Positions 4,919-8,425 of a stretch of 8,425 nt of DNA are shown one piece after another (the stretch's first letter is position 1; each line of letters starts with the position of its first letter). The translations under genes were made by a program, and so were the position numbers. Below the pieces are notes generated by a model. That model had not been told where the DNA came from. It saw nothing but the letters and a program-made list of their open reading frames with translations, and did no database searches. The stretch lies in the NCBI GenBank assembly GCA_003522945.1, contig DPHR01000092.1:1-8425 (forward strand). Direction: 5' to 3'. This DNA comes from Clostridiales bacterium (GTDB lineage: Bacteria > Bacillota > Clostridia > Oscillospirales > Oscillospiraceae).

Positions 4919-6739
4919 ATGGAATTACGCAATATCGCAATCATTGCCCACGTTGACCACGGCAAGACGACGCTCGTGGACGAAATGCTCAAGCAGTCGG
5001 GCGTGTACCGCGAAAATCAGGAGGTCGTCGACCGTGTGATGGACTCCGGCGATCTCGAGCGCGAGCGCGGCATCACCATTCTCGCGAAGAATACCGCCGT
5101 CACCTACAAGGGCGTCAAGATCAACATCGTCGATACGCCGGGCCACGCCGACTTCGGCGGCGAAGTCGAGCGCGTGCTCAAAATGGTCAACGGCGTTATC
5201 CTGCTCGTGGACGCCGCCGAAGGCCCCATGCCGCAGACGCGCTTCGTGCTGGGCCGCGCGCTGGAGCTCGGCCACCGCGTGATCGTTGTCGTCAACAAGA
5301 TCGACCGCCCCGACCAGCGCATCCACGAGGTCGTGGACGAGGTGCTCGAGCTGCTGATGGATCTCAACGCCACGGACGAGCAGCTTGACTCCCCGATGCT
5401 GTTCTGCTCCGGCCGCCAGGGAACGGCGTCCTATTCGCCGGACGTGCCGGGCACCGATCTTCAGCCGCTGTTTGACACGATCCTCGAGTATATCCCCGAA
5501 CCGGCGCAGGACACCGCCGCGCCGTTCCAGATGCTCGTTTCCTCGCTCGACTATAATGAGTTCGTCGGCCGCATCGCCGTCGGGCGCATTGAGCGCGGCA
5601 CGATCCGCCAGAACGAGGAGATCGCCGTGTGCAACTACCATTCGCCGGACGCCGCGCCGCGCAAGGCGAAGGCCGTTTCGCTCTACGAGTTCAGCGGCCT
5701 TGCCAAGGTCCCCGTGACGGAGGCCACCGCGGGCAACATCATCGCCATGAGCGGCATCGGCGACGTTACCATCGGCGACACGATCTGCGCCGTCGGCGCG
5801 GTCGAGCCGCTGCCGTTCGTGAAGATCTCCGCGCCGACGATGGAAATGACGTTCTCCGTCAACAACTCTCCCTTCGCCGGACGCGAGGGCAAGTTTGTCA
5901 CGAGCCGCCAGATCCGCGACCGCCTTTACCGCGAAACGCTCAAGGACGTTTCCCTGCGCGTCACGGACGTCGAGGGCAGCACCGACAGCTTCAACGTTGC
6001 CGGACGCGGCGAAATGTCGCTCTCGATCCTCATCGAGACGATGCGCCGCGAAGGCTATGAGTTCCAGGTCTCGCCCCCGCGCGTGCTCATGCAGCGCGAC
6101 GAGAAGGGCAATCTCATGGAGCCGATGGAAGAGCTCGTGGCGGATGTACCGCAGGAGTATGTCGGCTCGGTCATCGAAAAGCTCGGCACGCGCAAGGCCG
6201 AGCTCAAGGAAATGACCCCTGTGGGCGCGCGCATGCGTCTCATCTTCCTTGTGCCGAGCCGCGGTCTCTTCGGCTATCGGAACGAATTCCTCACCGACAC
6301 CCACGGCGAGGGCATCATGGCCTCCGTGTTTGACAGCTACGCCCCCTATAAGGGCGAGGTCACGCGCCGCTCGACCGGCTCTCTCGTCGCGTGGGAGCAG
6401 GGCGAGGCCGTCGCTTACGGCATCTGGAACGCGCAGGAGCGCGGCATCATGTTCATCACGCCCGGCACGCCGGTCTACGGCGGCATGATCGTCGGCGTCA
6501 GCCCCAAGCAGGAGGACATCCCGGTCAACGTCTGCCGCACGAAGCATCTCACGAACACCCGCGCCTCCGGCTCGGACGAGGCGTTGCGGCTCGTCCCGCC
6601 GCGCCAGATGTCGCTCGAGCAGTGCATGGAGTTCCTCGCGGACGACGAGCTTCTGGAAGTCACCCCCAAGAACCTCCGTCTGCGCAAGCGCATTCTTGAC
6701 CACAGCCAGCGCATGAAGAACATCCACGGCAAAAAGTAA
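4919..6739 (+). CDS. typA: Translational GTPase TypA/BipA
   Basis: This encodes a 606-residue ribosome-associated GTPase of the EF-G/LepA class that acts in 50S subunit assembly and stress or cold adaptation; the usual family length is about 607-612. The GTP-binding domain (1-200) has G1 AHVDHGKTT (10-18), G2 with Thr53 in RGITI, G3 DTPGH (72-76, catalytic His76), G4 NKID (126-129) and G5 SGRQG (164-168) in place of the more common SA motif. It is followed by a beta-barrel domain II (about 205-300), EF-G-like domains III and V (about 305-480), and the TypA-specific C-terminal domain ending in a basic tail (LRKRILDHSQRMKNIHGKK). The start at 4919 gives the standard N-terminus MELRNIAIIAHVDHGK. 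It has its own promoter upstream and an intrinsic terminator downstream, so it is probably a single-gene unit, although read-through from the RNA promoter is possible. Confidence 0.97.
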   Translation: MELRNIAIIAHVDHGKTTLVDEMLKQSGVYRENQEVVDRVMDSGDLERERGITILAKNTAVTYKGVKINIVDTPGHADFGGEVERVLKMVNGVILLVDAAEGPMPQTRFVLGRALELGHRVIVVVNKIDRPDQRIHEVVDEVLELLMDLNATDEQLDSPMLFCSGRQGTASYSPDVPGTDLQPLFDTILEYIPEPAQDTAAPFQMLVSSLDYNEFVGRIAVGRIERGTIRQNEEIAVCNYHSPDAAPRKAKAVSLYEFSGLAKVPVTEATAGNIIAMSGIGDVTIGDTICAVGAVEPLPFVKISAPTMEMTFSVNNSPFAGREGKFVTSRQIRDRLYRETLKDVSLRVTDVEGSTDSFNVAGRGEMSLSILIETMRREGYEFQVSPPRVLMQRDEKGNLMEPMEELVADVPQEYVGSVIEKLGTRKAELKEMTPVGARMRLIFLVPSRGLFGYRNEFLTDTHGEGIMASVFDSYAPYKGEVTRRSTGSLVAWEQGEAVAYGIWNAQERGIMFITPGTPVYGGMIVGVSPKQEDIPVNVCRTKHLTNTRASGSDEALRLVPPRQMSLEQCMEFLADDELLEVTPKNLRLRKRILDHSQRMKNIHGKK

Positions 6740-6751
6740 AATAAACGATCG

Positions 6752-6802
6752 AAGCGGTCTCACCCAGAGCAGAAATGCGCCGGGGGAGACCGCTTTCTAT
6801 TT
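6752..6802 (+). terminator. Intrinsic terminator after typA
   Basis: AAGCGGTCTC (6752-6761) is perfectly complementary to GAGACCGCTT (6786-6795), and CCC/GGG extends the stem past an A-G mismatch. A T-rich tail TTTCTATTT follows. The stem starts 12 bases after the typA stop. Confidence 0.85.
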
Positions 6803-6818
6803 AGCGTTTCCACTAAGA

Positions 6819-6864
6819 ACACGCCGGGGAAAAAGTGCAAAATGCCAAAACTTCCCTGCGGTGT
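6819..6864 (+). other. Imperfect inverted repeat upstream of the GntR promoter
   Basis: ACAC (6819-6822) can pair with GTGT (6861-6864). Past a small internal loop, CGGGGAA pairs with TTCCCTG, with one G-T pair. It ends 11 bases before the -35 box. It has no T-tail and is only moderately convincing. It could be a regulator site or chance. Confidence 0.3.
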
Positions 6865-6875
6865 ACAGTTCCATA

Positions 6876-6904
6876 TTGACGGATTATACAATCTATACTA
6901 TGAT
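6876..6904 (+). promoter_or_regulatory. Sigma-A promoter of the GntR-transporter unit
   Basis: TTGACG (6876-6881) and TATGAT (6899-6904) are spaced by exactly 17 bases, each with 5 of 6 consensus matches. The expected transcription start is near 6911, immediately before the palindromic operator. Confidence 0.82.
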
Positions 6905-6913
6905 GAACTTACC

Positions 6914-6931
6914 AACTGGTATATACCAGTT
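6914..6931. promoter_or_regulatory. Perfect 18-bp palindromic operator (GntR/HutC type)
   Basis: AACTGGTATATACCAGTT is its own reverse complement over all 18 bases. Its centre GTATATAC fits the GT-N-TA-N-AC core known for operators of HutC-subfamily GntR regulators. It sits at about +3 to +20 relative to the predicted start, where a bound repressor would block initiation or early elongation. The gene directly downstream encodes a HutC-type regulator, so autoregulation is the natural inference. Confidence 0.85.
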
Positions 6932-6959
6932 ACCTATTATGGCGGGCTCTCGCCGGAAC

Positions 6960-6965
6960 GGAGGA
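6960..6965 (+). promoter_or_regulatory. Ribosome binding site of the GntR gene (decides the start)
   Basis: GGAGGA lies 9 bases before the ATG at 6975. Upstream in-frame candidates (GTG 6861, ATGs near 6900 and 6939) lack such a site, and some overlap the promoter and operator. Confidence 0.8.
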
Positions 6966-6974
6966 CCGCGCATC

Positions 6975-7742
6975 ATGCAGGAACGTTCGCTTTATAAAAC
7001 GATACGTGACGATCTCCTCCGCGCCATTGAAAACGGCAGTCTCCAGCCCGATCAGGCGCTCCCCTCGGAGCGCGAGCTCTGCCAGCGGTACGGCACGAGC
7101 CGCATGACCGTGCGTCACGCCGTCACGGAGCTGGAATCGCTCGGCTCGGTGTACCGGATGCAGGGAAAGGGGACGTTCGTTTCCGGCCGCAAGCTCATCC
7201 AGCCGCTTATGCAGGTGTCCGGCTTTACGGAGGATATGGCAAAGCGCGGCAAGAAGGCAAGCTCGCAGATCCTCTTCGCCGGGGAGAAGAAGGCGGACGC
7301 GGCCATCGCGCGGGGGCTTCGCATCGCGCCCGGCGAGCCGTACATCCTCATCCGCCGTCTGCGTCTGGCCGACGGCGTGCCGATGGCGATCGAAAATACC
7401 GCGCTCAACGCCTCGCTCTGCCGCGGCGTCCTTGATACCGATCTGAAAAACCACTCGCTCTACGCGGCGCTCACGAGCCGCGGTCTTGCGCTCAAGACCG
7501 GCGAGCAGTACATGGAAGCCGCTCTTGCAGACGCGGCGCAGGCCAAGCTGCTCGATATCCCGGAGGGCGCGCCCGTGCTGCTCATCGAGCGCCACGTTAC
7601 AAACCCCGAGGGCGTCACCGTGGAGGTGACGTATTCGGCCTATCGGGGCGACAGCTACCGGTTCTACATCGAATTCGACGGCGTGAACCGGGCCAATACC
7701 GTATCCACATCCCCCAAAGGGATCTCGGATAATATTATTTAA
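6975..7742 (+). CDS. GntR-family transcriptional regulator, HutC subfamily (UTRA domain)
   Basis: This encodes a 255-residue repressor-type protein. Residues 4-70 form a winged helix-turn-helix with the classic LPSERELCQRYGTSRMTVRHA run (29-49), recognition helix SRMTVRHAVTEL (42-53) and wing GKGTFV (64-69). Residues about 78-235 are a UTRA effector-binding domain, recognisable from SGFTEDMAKRG (82-92), LRIAPGEPYILIRRLRLADG (115-134), the middle IENTALN (139-145), and the end VTVEVTYSAYRGDSYRFYI (214-232). UTRA domains bind small ligands, often sugars, sugar phosphates or amino-acid derivatives, and release the operator. The matching palindrome at 6914-6931 in its own leader suggests autoregulation. 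The next gene, 21 bases downstream, encodes a sugar-type binding lipoprotein, so control of an ABC importer is likely. The ligand cannot be read from the sequence. Confidence 0.93.
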   Translation: MQERSLYKTIRDDLLRAIENGSLQPDQALPSERELCQRYGTSRMTVRHAVTELESLGSVYRMQGKGTFVSGRKLIQPLMQVSGFTEDMAKRGKKASSQILFAGEKKADAAIARGLRIAPGEPYILIRRLRLADGVPMAIENTALNASLCRGVLDTDLKNHSLYAALTSRGLALKTGEQYMEAALADAAQAKLLDIPEGAPVLLIERHVTNPEGVTVEVTYSAYRGDSYRFYIEFDGVNRANTVSTSPKGISDNII

Positions 7743-7763
7743 GGAAGAAAAAGGAGCGTCAAC

Positions 7764-8425
7764 ATGAAAAAGATCCTTGCACTGATCCTTGCCCTCGTTA
7801 TGCTCTTCGCTCTCGCCGCCTGCGGCCAGCAGCCCGCTGCGCAGGAGCCGACCGAAGCGCCTGCCGAGCAGCCCGCGGAACAGCCCGCCGAGCAGCCGGC
7901 GGAAGAGGAGCCCACCCCCGATACCATCACCGTGATGGTTCCCCCGGTTTCCGGCACCTATCAGGACGACATCGACACCTGGATCGCCGAGTTCAAAGAG
8001 CTCTACCCGCACCTCGATGTGGAAGTGATCAAGACCTCCTGGGACGATCACAACGGCAAGCTCTCCACCATGGCGAACGCCGGCGAAGCTCCGGACATCG
8101 CTGAGGTCTCCTACTCCGCCATCGGCACCTACGTCGAGCTGGGCGTCGCCGTTGACATTGCGCAGTACATGGACCCTGAGCGTCTGGCCGACTACGATCA
8201 GAACGCGCTCGACTACATGAGCATTGAGAACACCGTTTACGGCCTGCCCCTGTACATCACCATCCAGGCTCTCGGCGCCAACAAGGATATGCTCGAGGCC
8301 GCCGGCGCCGACGTGGCGAAGATCCAGTCCGAAGGCTGGACCTACGAGGAGTTCCTCGAAGTCATCAAGAACGGCACCACCGATGACTGCTTCGGCTTCG
8401 TGTTCGCCAACTCCGGCGTCACCGC
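7764..8425 (+). CDS. Extracellular solute-binding lipoprotein, family 1 (sugar ABC importer), 3' truncated by window
   Basis: The first 220 codons of a substrate-binding protein are present; the gene continues past the window. The start has AAGGAG (7751-7756) 7 bases upstream. A lipoprotein signal peptide has Lys2-Lys3, a hydrophobic core and lipobox LAAC with the lipidated Cys20. A Pro/Ala/Glu/Gln linker with PAEQ repeats (residues 33-48) tethers the domain to the membrane. The mature domain begins near residue 53 (DTITVMVPPVSGTYQDD) and shows family-1 features: a WIAEFKELYPHLDVEVI strand-helix, the NAGEAPDIAEVSY turn, and YGLPLYITIQALGANKDML, the hinge-crossing segment. It would capture a sugar or oligosaccharide for an ABC importer of the CUT1 type, whose permeases are expected downstream. 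It is probably cotranscribed with the regulator (21-base gap, no terminator seen). The substrate is unknown. Confidence 0.9.
   Translation, partial: MKKILALILALVMLFALAACGQQPAAQEPTEAPAEQPAEQPAEQPAEEEPTPDTITVMVPPVSGTYQDDIDTWIAEFKELYPHLDVEVIKTSWDDHNGKLSTMANAGEAPDIAEVSYSAIGTYVELGVAVDIAQYMDPERLADYDQNALDYMSIENTVYGLPLYITIQALGANKDMLEAAGADVAKIQSEGWTYEEFLEVIKNGTTDDCFGFVFANSGVT
7860..7907 (+). repeat. Short tandem PAEQ coding repeat in the lipoprotein linker
   Basis: Four 12-base units encode PAEQ, PAEQ, PAEQ and PAEE directly after the lipid-anchor region. Such Pro/Glu linkers space a binding domain from the membrane and vary in number between strains. Confidence 0.8.

Noticed and set aside
4925..6763. 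Long antisense reading frame (612 codons) opposite typA
   Set aside because: It mirrors the GC-rich codon bias of typA, encodes a low-complexity Arg/Ala/His/Asp-rich product, and typA itself is unmistakable.
6861..6941. Upstream in-frame starts for the GntR gene
   Set aside because: They lie in or before the promoter and operator and lack ribosome binding sites; GGAGGA at 6960 fits the ATG at 6975.
6930..8051. Antisense reading frame of 373 codons across the GntR and binding-protein genes
   Set aside because: It crosses two well-supported genes plus the operator, has a Gly/Leu/Arg-rich composition without motifs, and is a shadow of codon bias.
1..8425. CRISPR arrays, tRNA or rRNA genes, insertion sequences
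   Set aside because: No repeat-spacer array, tRNA-like cloverleaf with TTCRA arm, rRNA core or transposase frame was seen on either strand.

Overview
The window looks like a chromosomal segment of a GC-rich Clostridia-type Firmicute, possibly an Oscillospiraceae or related gut lineage. The evidence is strong AGGAGG-like ribosome binding sites, near-consensus sigma-A promoters, a short lipobox signal peptide on a sugar-type binding protein, and a TypA/BipA of about 606 residues. The taxonomic placement is inference. All convincing genes lie on the + strand.

Positions 1-4487 hold a tightly packed block of phage (prophage or prophage-remnant) virion genes. It starts with the C-terminal end of a repeat-built tail or fibre protein. 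A small virion-associated protein with C-terminal GGxW repeats follows, then a GH25 lysozyme-type endolysin with a C-terminal CW_7 wall-binding motif, a 604-residue portal-like protein, a 34-residue zinc-ribbon microprotein, and a 326-residue alanine/glutamate-rich helical protein. Three of the joints are 4-base ATGA stop/start overlaps, so the genes are probably translationally coupled. No integrase, terminase, major capsid or att repeat is visible. The phage block stops abruptly next to host DNA.

Positions 4488-4918 are intergenic but rich in signals. A perfect-spacing promoter (TTGACA-17-TAATAT) begins 16 bases after the last phage gene. It drives an apparently non-coding stretch of about 200 nt that contains two strong hairpins, possible closing pairs and competing long-range pairings. 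I could not assign it to a known RNA family; it is the least explained element here. A separate 8-bp GC-rich hairpin and an extended -10 promoter for typA follow.

Positions 4919-6739 encode the translational GTPase TypA/BipA, closed by a clear intrinsic terminator.

Positions 6876-8425 form a regulator-transporter unit. A strong promoter (TTGACG-17-TATGAT) is followed, just after its expected start site, by a perfect 18-bp palindrome that matches the HutC-subfamily GntR operator core (GT-N-TA-N-AC). Next comes a HutC-type GntR/UTRA repressor, then the first 220 codons of a family-1 extracellular solute-binding lipoprotein. The simplest reading is an autoregulated operon: the repressor senses a sugar-like effector through its UTRA domain and releases both itself and the ABC importer genes, which probably continue past the window.
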